Part shown: positions 1 through 11,597 of the stretch, one piece after another
How positions within the stretch are numbered: position 1 is the first letter of the stretch
Layout: the number at the start of each line of letters is the position of its first letter
Assembly (NCBI GenBank): GCA_034401135.1
Contig: JAWZSP010000007.1
Coordinates: 1,178,001-1,242,000 of the forward strand
Direction of reading: 5' to 3'
Length of the DNA stretch: 64,000 nucleotides
From: Volutella citrinella
Taxonomy: Eukaryota; Ascomycota; Sordariomycetes; Hypocreales; Nectriaceae
The notes under the pieces: generated by a model
Database searches by the model: none
What the model was told of the DNA's origin: nothing
What the model saw: only the letters and a program-made list of their open reading frames with translations
Position numbers and translations under genes: made by a program

Positions 1-3000
1 GGACTGGTCGCGGGCCTCCGTCGAGACGCCCGAGCGGGATGAGGCGGGCGGCATGGCAGTATTACGCACCTCAGTTATGCGCCGCTTCGTAATGTGTGCT
101 TGGCCCGCGGCGGCGCAGTCGCCATCCATCCACCATCCATCCATTGATTACTGCTGCGTGAGCCTCTGGACGGACCCAGATGCAAACGAAGGGGCCCGCT
201 GGTTCTTGGGAGCAGCCCCGAGCGTCCTACAGCAATGGGTAGCATTCTCTGTAATTAACCGTTCGTTGGGCCCCGTTGTCTGGTCATGTATGTAGGTAAA
301 TTACCGGCACGCACCTCAGCACGGTGATGTTCTATTCAAGCCGTTGGGGTTCCGGTTGGGCCATTTTGGCCAGTGCGTGCGGTGCAATCCGGGTCTTGGG
401 TATCCTCCGAGTTGCGCATCTGCCAGCAGTTGGCCGTAGTTGCGGCAGCAGAGTATCCGACCAATGGGGCTATGCACACGGCCAGACACCAACTACAGGA
501 GCTGAGCCAGCCGCCTCAACGAAGAATCTGCAGCCAATCCGTGTTGGATCATTGGCTGGACGGAGCCAGTGCAGTTATGTCGAAAGACGTATTCGGCAAC
601 CGCCACTGGGAGCTGAGGGCATGGCTGCCCAGGAATGGCCCAGGGGTGTGGGCGCGCGAGGTGTGCCTGACGCACTGCGCTGCACGGCGCTGCAGCTGCT
701 GTCCGCTGCGAGCGACTTACATGACGGCACGGCATGGCATACCTTGCGCTGCCGCTGGTTGGCTGCGTTGCCCGCCCATTTCCCACTGCCGTAATTAACT
801 GCTGCAAGAGTTGATGCATCGTCGAACCACAACGTCGCGGCCCTCTGGTTCATGGGCCACGCTGTTGGCTCCCACAACTGGTCTGGTCCTTGCACTGGCT
901 GGCCGGTGTGTCTGTGCTATGCTGGCTGGAACTGGAGCTACATTGTTTACCGGTATGTAAGGTTTCAAGGCAGTCGAGGCATTGCATGTCATTGCTTTGC
1001 CTCAACCCAAGGTCGCATCCGCTGGCGGAGCACCACAAGACAAAGCAAGCAGCCTAACACGCCGCAAGCGCTGCGCAACAGATTTACGACAGAAGGAAGG
1101 CTTCGTTGTAATCAAGTCCCTGAGGCGAGCTAGGCGCATGGCTGATACGTGAGCCCGCCCCAGAGCTGGCGGCCGTATACACGAAACGCGACTGCAACCC
1201 TCGGCTCACGCGGTTGCTCACACGGCCTATCATCTGCTCTCTGAAATTTGACGACGAGTCGCATCTTTCGTACTGTACCGCGACAAATGGCATGTCCACC
1301 AATGCTCCAAAACCCTCGCGACCAGGCTTGCGAAAACTAACGTGATGTGCGGCGACGGCGGTCTCTGCCCTTGAGAAGCCAGGCCCCCCTTCCATTTCGT
1401 CGCCGCACCTTGGGCAGGCAGGCCTTCGGCCTGGCGTCACTCAATGTGACAAGATTTGCTTCTAGATGGGATCAGCCCGCCCGTCACATGCGTCGCTTGG
1501 GGCATGGCCGCCTTGCCCATGCTAATGCCACGAGGATCGGCTGTCAACGAGCTCCTCCGCCCCAAGGAGCGAGATCATGGCCCCCGGCCCGCGGGGACGG
1601 GGTGGTGGGCTGTTTTGACCGTCCCGTCGACGGCTCGGCGTCAACAGTCGCTGTAAACCTCACGCCCTCTTGAGTCTCTGACACCCCGGGCTGGTCCGAT
1701 CGCCAGCTGCAAAAAAGCAAACATCGCCTCGGGTGTGTCTCCTCTTGGAGCGCCAAAACCCCCCTACATTCAACAACGGCTGTTGCGGGCAAGGGCCCTG
1801 GGCTTTATTGGATGGAATCCTCAGCGTTTGGTGGACAGACGCGCCTGGGCTCTTGCCGCTGGCATCAGTTCGACAGATACTGCCTAGTCTGCGACGATGT
1901 CAACGAGGAGATGGATGGAGGTTGAGACTGACGTCGGGCTAGTCTGTCCTCTGTCGCTGTACTCGTAGTTGTATTGCCTGCCCTGCCTACCTAGTTGAGC
2001 CAGACACACCAATGCCCATCCCATGGGACTTTGGCCGCCAAGCAGCAAAACAAACCACCCTGGGAGCGACATCAAAAGAGATGGCCATCGCATCAACCCA
2101 GCGTCTCTACCGCCGGGTTCTTCCATTAGTACCATGCTATGCCGTTCAGTTCCCATCATTAACCCGTCCGTGTGCCTTGGCCCCCTCCCCCTTCTCTCCG
2201 AGCCGAAGCAGAAGCCAACCGAAGGCATGGGTTGAAGGGTAGCCGACAAGAGGCACGGACGGCAAGCGACAAGATGCCTCGTAATTACTGGTAGTGTAGC
2301 GCGAGCTCATGGCCGGTGCGGGCTGCGCTTGCAGGTGCCGTGTCGGTGCGGCGGCTGCAGCATTGCATTTTAGCGGTACCGCTTTTTAGAAACAACCATG
2401 GGAATTGAGACATTTCCGGGTTTCTCTTCCGCGCGCGCCGTCCGCCGATGGGGGCTCAGTCCGCCGCGGGAGTTTCAGTAGAGTTGTTGGCTTGGCGTGG
2501 GAACGAACAGAGGCGAGAGTTCCCGATGCCGAAGCGAGCTGGCGCCGGCCGTTTTAGCGCTCGGCTCTCAGCCGTTGAGGGCGACGGCGCGCCCTAGGCC
2601 AGGAACCATTTGTGCTAATAATCACGACTAGCAGAGGCAGGCAAGTACCCACGCGACAAGAAAAAACTGCAACGGATAGTTTGGCAGAACTGGTAATTAT
2701 TATGCGGATTGCAGTTTGGTACGTGAGCAGCTTCGTGCCTCTTTGGTGTTTGGGAGGTCAGCCCGTGTCAAAAATAGCTGTCGCCGAGCCTTCGTGCCCA
2801 ATTGACAGCTCCGATCTCTCTGCGACAGTCATCGTATTTGCGCCTACTCTCTGTATGTAGTTCCGCCAGCCCGTTGTCCGACGAAGCGCGCGGTCTGGCC
2901 CGCCGGCTGACCGAGCAAACTCCAGCCCCGTACTGGGTGTGTATTCGTACAGAGGTAGGCACAAGGTAGGTAGCTGGGGGAGGCGGTGACGACTCGCCCC

Positions 3001-5970
3001 GTTCACGACCGTAAATCGTCTCAGTGACGAGGAAAGACAACCCGCCCAGCTCCGTTCGGCAGGGCCCGGGGCTCGAGAGTCTCATCAGTTCTTCCCATCA
3101 TGCAATGTCGCACCCCGGGGCGTGGCCGCGGTGGAACAGCCTGGCATGGGTGCGGCCCCACAGCGTTGGTGTTTCGAGTTTTTCTGGAAGCCCTCAACGC
3201 GGGTGGCTTGGAAGCTTCTGCTCCATCCGAGGCTCGGGCGAGGACCAGGCGAGGTGGGCAGGGTTCAGCGGTTTAGAGATTCAGCACTCCAACCGCCTTT
3301 TCGAGTTCAGGTGAGGTGGAGCGATAGTACCACCCACGGAGGTCGGGCAGAGCGAGGTTGGGTTGCAGCCCATCGCATCACGGTGACTGACAGGACACTC
3401 GGTGCTACGCAGCACACGGCATGGAGCTGGTCCTGCCTGGGGGGAAAGCTGGGGGGAGGGGAGGGGAGGGGAGGGCATGGGATCCGTTGCATCACCGTGA
3501 GGAGCAAGAGAGGGGTCCATCCCCTTGGCCTGGTTGTCCTGACCTGTCATGAAGATCCCTCTGGGTTTCTGACAGCCACAACGGAGACGACCAAGACAGA
3601 TGTCTAGATTGACGACGACGGGGCCCCCCGTAACTGATCATGGCGATTTTGGCATTGGATGGCACGCTGCCTGCTTCATGGCGTCCCATGGCTCCATCCA
3701 ATGCCGGGTCCTCGTTCATGCTAAGCGTTGTAAGAGTCATGCTGGACGATAATCGAGGGATAGCCTAGAATGACTGCTCTGGTGCCCCAACGCAACGCAT
3801 GGCGCCCCTCATCGGCTGCTTTTCGTCTCCATCGTGGCTCGCCAACACGTACGTAACATGCCTCCTACTAGCAGTAGTAAGGGAACACACCTCATACGTT
3901 GGGGTGCATACATCTATCCACTGTACACCATAAGATACTAGCAGGACGTGACTCGAATTGTCTGGGCTCGCGTACCTTGGACCTGCGTTAGCAACGGGGC
4001 GTCGTTGACAATGGCGGCGTCGCCATTCGCACATGGCACGCCGCGCGTGAGGAGGCCATGTGGATGTGGAGGCGGGCGGGCAGCCGGCTTTCTCCTCAGG
4101 TTCCTGACAGGTGGCCCTGGTGGGCTCTGCCGGCGCAGCTGATCCCAGGTACCGAGACGAGCTCCCGACGGATATTATTATGTGTGGGCAATGTGGCAGA
4201 CAGGGAGTGGGCTCGAGCAAGGGTCGCCAACCAGCCGGCGCTCGCCTTGGAGCTCCAGCCGGTCTATTTCCATTGCAAGCTCCCAACCCTCTGGCAGCGG
4301 ACGGAGCCTACAAATTCCGTTCCATGAGCTGTGGCGCGTTCCCCCGACTCCCTGCAGCGGTCCAGCGCTACGGTGCCGCTGTCTATCATTGCCGTATGGA
4401 GGAAGGGCGAGTTGTATAGCGCGGGCGGGCCGCCAATTATTCACTGTGCCTGCCGCCGGTCGTCGGCTTTTGGAAACGGAAGGGAAAGCACGACGGGCAG
4501 TGGAGGTCAAATCTGGACAGCAGACTGACAGTTGGGCTGGTCCGTCCGGCCTGCACCGCCGAGCCTCGCGTGGCATGTCATGGCATCGCATGGGATCGGG
4601 ATTTCTCGTCCATGGCCTTTTCGCCGACATGCGTTTACGGTTTGCCCCGGGCTGCGTCTGCCTGCCAGGTACCGAACCAAGGCTGCCAACCAACAACCAA
4701 CCAATATTTCCCCTGGCCCCCGGACTCGTCATCCGTCCCTGGCAGAATTCACGAGTCTTGGCTCTCTCATTGTGCTGCGGCCTGCGTGGCTGTCACATCT
4801 CGGACACGCGATTGCCATGCGCCGTGATGCGGCGGCGCCCTCCTCCACGAGGGCGCTCTATTAGAGCCACGAGAGCGTCTACGATTATGGATGATGGATG
4901 GTGGGAAGATAGACACGCCCCAGCTACTGTGGGCATGACGGCTAGCACGACCCCCCCTCTCCATTCGTGAATGAGAACCTGCGATTCTCCACGGTGGTGT
5001 CTCAATATTCGCCCTGCCGCATGCTGGAGAATGAAAACGGGCAATGACGACGATGACCGTCCATCATTCTGCGCGCCCACCCCTCCTCGGCTGGGGGTGT
5101 CGACAGCCGGCACCGCCAACCTCAGCCTTTGTCGCTCGATGCCGACCCTGTCCTGGGTATGGGGGGCGGGATTCGAGCTCAAAGGGACAAGGGGTTGTCC
5201 ATATGACAGGTCTGCTCTGCAAGCCGCCTTACTATGCCTGTGTAAGTCGTGTTATAGGCATCGACTCCGTAGGTAGGCATCGTGGTCGTCTTCGACCCCC
5301 ACACGAGACGGAGCTGGGATGGGCACACTGAGGCGTCCAGGGTCGAGTTGGGCCTGCCTGTCCTTCTCCATCAACAGCCGGGCCCCGACGACACAGCTCG
5401 CCGGGACCTTCGCACCCCCCCAGTCCCAGTCCCCAAGCTCCGGCATCTTCTTGGCCCCGGGGGCGTGGCTCCAGCGATGGGAGTGGCCCTGCGTCCAGAG
5501 CTAGACTCCCCGTAAATAGCAAAAAGAAAGCACAGGCCCCCAGTCCGCGAGAGACAACTACTGACCAGTCTCCAGAAAAAAAGAGACAGGAAGAAGGACA
5601 GAAAAAAGCAAAGGATCCCCTGCATTCAATCGTACGACTTCTCGACGAACAGGAATCTCAGTAGCTTGCGAACAGCGGTCCCTTCCCTGGGTCATTGATG
5701 CCCACGAAGAATCATCGGCTTGTGGAGATGCAGAAGAAATTTTTCTTGCCCGTCGCCCTCAATCTTAGCTTCCCATGCTCGGCTGGGGCAGAGTGACCAG
5801 GGTGACTCCCTGTGAGAGCCACGAGACGCCGTCGAGGATATAACATCTGGGGACGACGCTTCATCATCCCGAGTTTGGCCTGCCATCTCGTTCGAGTAGA
5901 CTCCTCGCCTCTTTCTGCTTAAGCCTATATCCCGGTCAGCCTGCTCCTCATCGACCCCAGTGCATCCATT
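1..5970. other. Gene-free stretch, about 6 kb
   Basis: I find no supportable gene here. Open frames exist on both strands, the longest about 260 codons. None gives a recognisable domain, a chain of phase-compatible exons or a plausible start context, and overlapping frames are open together, as expected of GC-rich noncoding DNA. Low-complexity patches include CCAT repeats near 120-145 and a G-run cluster at 3439-3482. The right end is the promoter of the flavohemoglobin gene. A lineage-specific or noncoding-RNA gene cannot be excluded. Confidence 0.55.
3439..3482 (+). repeat. G-run cluster (possible G-quadruplex)
   Basis: Seven runs of three or more G lie within 44 bases, separated by A, AAAGCT or CAT spacers. 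This fits the simple intramolecular G-quadruplex pattern (four G3+ runs with loops of 1-7). No gene is placed nearby, so any role is unknown. Confidence 0.6.
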
Positions 5971-5978
5971 TATATAAG
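5971..5978 (+). promoter_or_regulatory. TATA box of the flavohemoglobin gene
   Basis: The octamer TATATAAG lies 138 bases before the flavohemoglobin ATG, with a pyrimidine-rich leader between them. Spacing and sequence fit a fungal TATA element of an inducible gene. Assigned from position only. Confidence 0.55.
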
Positions 5979-6040
5979 ACCACGGCTCCCACCTCTCGAT
6001 ATACATATATATCATCTCGTCCTCCTTGAATCCATCCTCT

Positions 6041-6064
6041 CTCCCTCCTCCTCCTCCTCCTCTC
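6041..6064 (+). repeat. CTC-repeat tract in the 5' leader
   Basis: A short CTC/TCC microsatellite sits between the TATA box and the start codon of the flavohemoglobin gene. Pyrimidine tracts are common just before the start site in filamentous fungi, so this is probably part of the promoter or 5' UTR. Confidence 0.7.
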
Positions 6065-6108
6065 CTACAATTCCATTGTATCTCTCTCCCTCACAACACA
6101 CATCCACA

Positions 6109-7491
6109 ATGGCTTTGTCGTACCAGCAGACCAAGCTCATCCGGAGCACCATCCCCGTCCTCACGGACCACGGAGAGCGCATCACCACCATGTTCTACCG
6201 CAACATGCTTCTAGACAACCCAGATCTCCAGGACTACTTCAACATGGTGAACCAGGCCAACGGCCGACAGCCCCGCGCTCTAACAGCCGTCATCCTCAGC
6301 TTCGCCCAGAACATCAACCACATCACCGAGCTCATCCCCAAGATGGAGCGCATGTGCCAGAAGCACTGCTCGCTCGGCATCATGCCCGAGCACTACGCCA
6401 TCGTCGAAAAGTACCTGATCAACGCCTTTGGCGAGGTCCTCGGCCCCGCCATGACCCCCCAGGTTGCCGAGGCCTGGAGGAAGGCCTACTGGCTGCTGGC
6501 CAAGATGCTCATCGGCCGCGAGGCCCAGCTCTACCGCGAGTTCGACAACGACAAGTGGCCCGGCTACCGAAAGTTCCGCATCGAGAAGAAGGTCGAGGAG
6601 TCAGACGACATCCACTCCTTCTACCTCGTCCCCGTGGACGGCAAGAGGCTGCCCGCCTTCATGCCCGGCCAGTACGTCTCCATCCGCGTTCACGTCGCCG
6701 GCAAGAAGTGCCTCCAGGCTCGCCAGTACTCGCTGAGCGACGCTCCCCGCCCCGACTACTACCGCATCACCATCAAGCGTGACGAGGGCCTCCACATGGG
6801 CAAGTCTGGCCGCTATAACGGCGCCGCCGCCATGAGCCCTGGCGTCATGTCCAACCTCCTCATCGACGAGAAGGAGGAGGGCGACATCGTCGAGCTCACC
6901 CACCCGGCCGGCGAGTTCTTCCTCGACATGAACAACCTCTCTAACGTGCCCCTCGTCCTCATCTCCGCCGGCGTCGGCGTCACCCCCATGATGTCCATTC
7001 TCAACACCGTCTCGGAGCGCCAGCCCCACCGCCCCGTGTCCTGGATCTACGGCGCCCGCCGCTCCGTGCCCTTTTACGACCAGATCCGCCGCATCTCCCG
7101 CAACAGGCCCAACTTCCGCTCCAACATCTTCAAGACGCACCTCGCTGACTCGGATGTCTACGGCATCACCTACGACCACGACTTCCGCATGGACCTGGCC
7201 AAGGTCGACCGCGACGACCTGTGGCTCAGCCACAGCGGCGCCGAGTACTTCATCTGCGGACCCGAGCAGTTCATGCTCGAGATGGCCGAGTTCCTCAAGT
7301 CTAAGAAGGTCGAGTCTCACCGCATGCAGTTTGAGCTCTTCAGCACCGGAGACATGGAGTTCAAGGTCGACACCCTCAGCATCCTCTCCAGCAGCTCCAG
7401 CTCCAGCGTGAGCGAGGCTAGCGGCGTCAGCTGCCCCTTCAGCGGCAGCGTTCCCACCAGCGGTGCGCTGTCCTGCCCCTTCAGCAGCTGA
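6109..7491 (+). CDS. YHB1: Flavohemoglobin (nitric oxide dioxygenase)
   Basis: Intronless, 460 residues. The family converts nitric oxide plus O2 to nitrate using NAD(P)H, FAD and heme, protecting against nitrosative stress. The N-terminal globin domain shows the B10 tyrosine (Y30), distal glutamine (Q54) and proximal histidine (H86, in QKHCSLG). The reductase part shows the FAD motif ARQYSLSD and the nucleotide-binding GVGVTPMMS. I chose the ATG at 6109 (MALSYQQTK) because it matches the family start; an in-frame ATG at 6076 lies upstream in the leader. Beyond the usual reductase end there is a serine-rich tail of about 35 residues carrying SCPFS twice (Cys442 and Cys456), which most family members lack. 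The gene has its own TATA box and is convergent with the downstream zinc-finger gene. Confidence 0.96.
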   Translation: MALSYQQTKLIRSTIPVLTDHGERITTMFYRNMLLDNPDLQDYFNMVNQANGRQPRALTAVILSFAQNINHITELIPKMERMCQKHCSLGIMPEHYAIVEKYLINAFGEVLGPAMTPQVAEAWRKAYWLLAKMLIGREAQLYREFDNDKWPGYRKFRIEKKVEESDDIHSFYLVPVDGKRLPAFMPGQYVSIRVHVAGKKCLQARQYSLSDAPRPDYYRITIKRDEGLHMGKSGRYNGAAAMSPGVMSNLLIDEKEEGDIVELTHPAGEFFLDMNNLSNVPLVLISAGVGVTPMMSILNTVSERQPHRPVSWIYGARRSVPFYDQIRRISRNRPNFRSNIFKTHLADSDVYGITYDHDFRMDLAKVDRDDLWLSHSGAEYFICGPEQFMLEMAEFLKSKKVESHRMQFELFSTGDMEFKVDTLSILSSSSSSSVSEASGVSCPFSGSVPTSGALSCPFSS

Positions 7492-8301
7492 GAATGTCCC
7501 CGTGCTCCAAAATGTTGAAAACTTAAGTCTCCCCTTTTCTTGTTGCTGGCCGGTGGCTCCGGGCGGGTGCCGGGTTTATTCTGGAGTTTACAGGAGTTGC
7601 CCAGAGCGGGCTGTCTACCAAAGGCGTGTGTTCCTTATGATGGATGTTTATTCCTTTTTTATTGATTGATTGGATCCCCCTTACCCCAAACATTATTACC
7701 CCATTTATACTCATGTTTTACACGTTTCCTTGTGGGATCTCTTCTGCTTCTGCATTTTCTTCTTTATTCTTCTCTCTCTCTACTACTTTGATGTCACGGC
7801 AAGAGGAACATGTCTATGAAATGAGCGGGTCAACCTAGAGGCGAAAGCAAACCGGGCGGGTGCAAACTACGAATTCGTACAGAACTTATCCTTGTAATAC
7901 TAAGGAAAGGAAATACCAAGTAATTGTGTTGCAAAATAAGATAAGCGAGCGAAGAAAACAAAGTACCAGAAACAGCGTGTCCGTGTGTGCATGTCAGTAG
8001 TTCCGCACCATCTCATCATCTCATCATCACCTCGCCGGCTTCCGAACCTCCCGTCCGAAATGAATGAGACCACGACCGCAAACAAACAATGCAATAAAAA
8101 CATAACGACTTTGCTCAGGTAGCTTCATTTCCCGTCAAATTTCCCATCAAATTTCCGTTGACGGCCTTCGCAGAGTGGCTGGTCCGTGACAGTTTGTGAC
8201 GGACAAGGACAGGGCTGGTTGGCTGGATGGGAAAATCGGCAGATTGGAGACGACATCCTGGAGAAGGAAGAGCCAGGCATCGACTGGTCGCCCCACGTCC
8301 T
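7492..8301. other. Convergent 3' intergenic region
   Basis: The 3' flanks of the flavohemoglobin (+) and zinc-finger (-) genes meet here. It is AT-richer than its surroundings, with T-rich stretches around 7530-7790. No coding frame is supported. It contains a short tandem repeat at 8126-8159. Confidence 0.6.
8126..8159 (+). repeat. About 11-bp tandem repeat, three imperfect copies
   Basis: Three imperfect tandem copies of a unit around CATTTCCCGT / CAAATTTCCC occur just downstream of the zinc-finger gene stop. AT-rich and noncoding; no role can be assigned. Confidence 0.6.
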
Positions 8302-9277
8302 TCAGGGCCCTCCGTGTTGGTTTTTCTGGTGCTTCAGCAAATTGTCTGTCCGAGTGAATTCCTGTCCACACTGAGGACAAGTGCAGTCTTCGCGCGGGAT
8401 GCCCATACACTCTGCCCAAACCGGATGAGCGTTTGTGTAGTGTCTATTCATGTCTCGCTGCTCTGCCTTTGTCACGGCACAGTTGTAGGGATCCGCCTCA
8501 CAAGTGATCGGCCGATTGTGAGTCTTGAGGTGCTTCCTGGAATCAACTCAATTGGTTAGAAAAGAGGCCCGCAGCTCCCGGCCAGGACAGTGAACCCAGG
8601 GAACTGGGTTCCAATCGAACACGTACTTGAGGCTCCGCTGTCTCCCAAACGCTCGGTCGCAGCCTTGGATGGTGCAGGGAAACCCATTGGTCGCGTGCCG
8701 GTTTTGTGTAGATGGCTGGGGCACTTGGCCTTCCATTACCCACAGAGACACATGTTAGCCAGCCAGACAGAGATGAGGCGATGGTCATGCGTCGGTGAAG
8801 AACGGACCAGATGCTGTGGTGGAGTCCCAACCGCTGACTGCGGTTTCCTGGGCTCTGGAGCTCTCCCCAGCCTCATACTGGAGTTGGTGAGGTTGAACAT
8901 AGTACGATGGGTAGTCGGTCGCCTGGGCAAAGCCAGCCTCACCGGCGGTTGTCCCAACCGGAAAGGTAGCGGGAGCCGGGGTTTGGAAGCGATTGTAGTA
9001 GCTGGTCTAGAATCCTCGGCTCAATGGTTGGGATGGTGTGTATAGCGCAATAGCTGGGACAGGGGACTCAAACCTGGTTGTCAGAGAGATTGTTCATGTC
9101 TGGCGCTACCAGCCGGGGGTCAATGTTCGAGAAGTCGTACTCGGAGCCCTGTTCAAAGCCCTGTTGTTCATAGCTGTCTTGTTCATAAGCCTCCTGCTCA
9201 TCTCTATCTCTTGCAGAATGCGATCGATTAGAATGGCGATGAGACTTCTTGCGGTGGCTTCGCTCGTTGCGTGACAT
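8302..9277 (-). CDS. Small C2H2 zinc-finger protein
   Basis: Four-exon model, 246 residues: 9277-9074, 9006-8808, 8729-8627, 8536-8302. The N-terminus is very basic (RNERSHRKKSHRHSNRSHS), followed by an acidic Q/E stretch. The C-terminal half carries zinc fingers. The first (C-X4-C-X12-H-X3-H) is completed only by joining exons 3 and 4, which supports that junction strongly. A degenerate Cys/His unit follows, then a classical finger CPQCGQEF...LLKHQKNQH. Exon 1 and the last two exons are firm. The exon 2/3 junction uses weak sites (donor GTCCGT, acceptor AAG) and was chosen because it keeps phase. Likely a DNA-binding regulator; targets unknown. No close named family recognised. Confidence 0.8.
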
Positions 9278-11597
9278 GCTGAAAAGATCTTGGACTTAAT
9301 TCCAGAAAGTCTTCATATATAGGTCTGCGAGTTATAGAGGGTATCAAAGCCGGGCAGAGGTCTGACAAGAACAGTGTACGCAGCAGCCGCGATGAGCAAC
9401 GATGGGAGCACTCTGCTGGCTTCAAGCGAGCAATTCTGGCAGATCTTGACGTCGATGGGTAGATGGTAAGATGAGATGGCTTTGATCCTTGAAGCAGACC
9501 ATGATCTCGAGGTGGAGAGGTGACATTTTTATCCTGTCTCCCGAGCCTTGCGTCCCATGAGAACGCCTGGGAGGCCACAGGTTCCATCGAGAGGCCGTCC
9601 GGAGGCGCCTTCGCCCAATGCAACGGCGGGCCCCAGGCGCAAATGTGCAATAAGAAACTGGACCAACAGCGGTGGGAGTGTCTAGTATACTCTACTGATG
9701 ATATCCGGCGATACAAGGCGTTGTGCCGCTCAGCTAGTCCGCAGCGCACGCCCTGTGGCCCAACACTCACCCGAGAAGAGTAGTGCTGCTGCCTGAATGC
9801 AAGACAGCAACTTCACTAAGGGAGGCCGGCCGAGAAGTACCTGACCGGATGACTCCATTGGCCAGCCTGTGGGAGGACCGGCCTCCTGCATATCGTCATG
9901 GGGGGTTCGCCTGGTCTCACCCCAGGTCCGTTTGCAAGGCACTTTTTGGTGATGCACATCGCATTTCAGCAAACTGGAGGTAAACGAAGAGCCTCTTACT
10001 GGGGAATATTGTCCATCGGGACAGGTAGTTTAGTTTTCTCCTTCGCTTGAATCAATCGACATGTTGCCGCCGTCGGAAAAGAGGTTCTGGTGGCAGGCTA
10101 TAGGCGATGGTTTTGCTAAGAAGCACTGGTCACTTCACTGCAGAGGAAAATAACACGAATTTGTTGTCTTACTACCTGTGAGGCCAGCGGGAACTCTAGG
10201 CGGCACGCTGGAAAGGCCATTCTAAAGCCGTGTTCGATGAGGGTGGGCTTGACTGCTCCTAACTCGTGCTTATACACGGGGATTTTTGCCTAGGACCAAC
10301 TCATGAGCCAGTCATCGTCCGGAAGTCTTCCAAATCCTTCTTGCCTTCTCTGGAATGGCGCAGAATGCCCTGAATAAGACGTGATACGCTGAATCATTCG
10401 TCCTGCTCCTTGTGTGCTTTGAGGTATGCGAGGGTCTTTGGAGTGAGTGGCTATAAGAGATCTCGAAAGGGCATGGGCATTTACACTCTTCCAGTTCTGA
10501 TCCACCTCGATGGCCTCTGGGTGGTCCTCGCCGTGCATGAATTTGCAAAGTTGAGTCGCAGCGGTTAGAAGCACCAGGGCCACTTCATCGCACTGGCCAT
10601 CAGCGCGCAGCTGCAAGAATGAAGCTCATGTGTTGCGCCTGGCATCATCAAGGTCGTTGCCTCTCGACGACAAACGCCACCTCGTTATGCCTAGGGCATC
10701 GCCGACCCTCCCTATACTCATTGACTGGTAGGCAAACAAAGAACTGTTCGGGACTGGTATCTTGCCATCTCTTGTGTCCGTGGCCGATGAGACCATGAAA
10801 GGAAATGATGCTACATTTGGTGACTACTATAGTTACAGAATTGAGATGGTACTTCGCCGCGAACTCAACATTGGCTTCCTCGCTATCTTACCATATCTCG
10901 AGTCAAACCCGGGCTTGGTTTCTCCAGCTGTAGACTGTTCGGCACCAGGCCTTTTGCTCCCGAGGATCCCGAGAACGAACAAAATATTCGGCTTGCCCCA
11001 ATGAATAATCTTGTTCGGTATTGCCTTATCATCGCTGATACGAAGCTAGGATGGATGATAAAGAGAGGAGAAGATGGGCTCTTCGAGTTATCCTACGACT
11101 GATGGGATGGACCGCAGTAGGTTTCTCTGCCCAGCCCTGGTTCTTTAGGCTCCTCGATGCTGTATCGGCGCAGAGGCGTCCAACGCGACTCAATCATATT
11201 GAGCGCCTGATAATGGGTGTGCTGGGGATGCCGGGCGCCAACAAACGATCTAGGATGCTTGAGCCAGGGTTCCATTGGGCATACTAACTTGATTGACTTA
11301 TACAGGACGGACTCTTGGTCTCCCTTTCACACAAGTAACCGCTGGCCATGTCTCTCGTTGCCCAGATATCCAATAAAAAGTATGCGCACGCTGAGAACTA
11401 ACCAGACCCGCCGGCCAAGATGAAGGGCATAAGAATAAACAGTGCCACCACGGTGCAGACAATAGTATGCCATGACTAGTATTTGTAATGCTGAAGTGAG
11501 ATACGTCTCTATGGTATCATAAAACAAGACTGCCTTTCCAAGCGCCACGCCCAACCATGGGGAATTTATAATGTCACATCTGCGATCCGCAAGCCCC
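9278..11597. other. Gene-poor stretch with a possible TPR-like remnant
   Basis: No intact gene is supported. The start holds the zinc-finger promoter, with a minus-strand TATATATG at 9320-9313. On the minus strand at 10616-10290 an open frame contains ATQLCKFMHGEDHPEAIEV, which resembles the tetratricopeptide units with an HP signature found in fungal NB-ARC/TPR proteins, but I cannot extend it in either direction. A short plus-strand frame at 10762-11004 is not recognisable. This may be decayed coding sequence. Confidence 0.4.

Noticed and set aside
6601..7320. 239-codon minus-strand frame inside the flavohemoglobin gene
   Set aside because: Valine/aspartate-rich mirror of a strongly coding plus-strand frame; no domain of its own.
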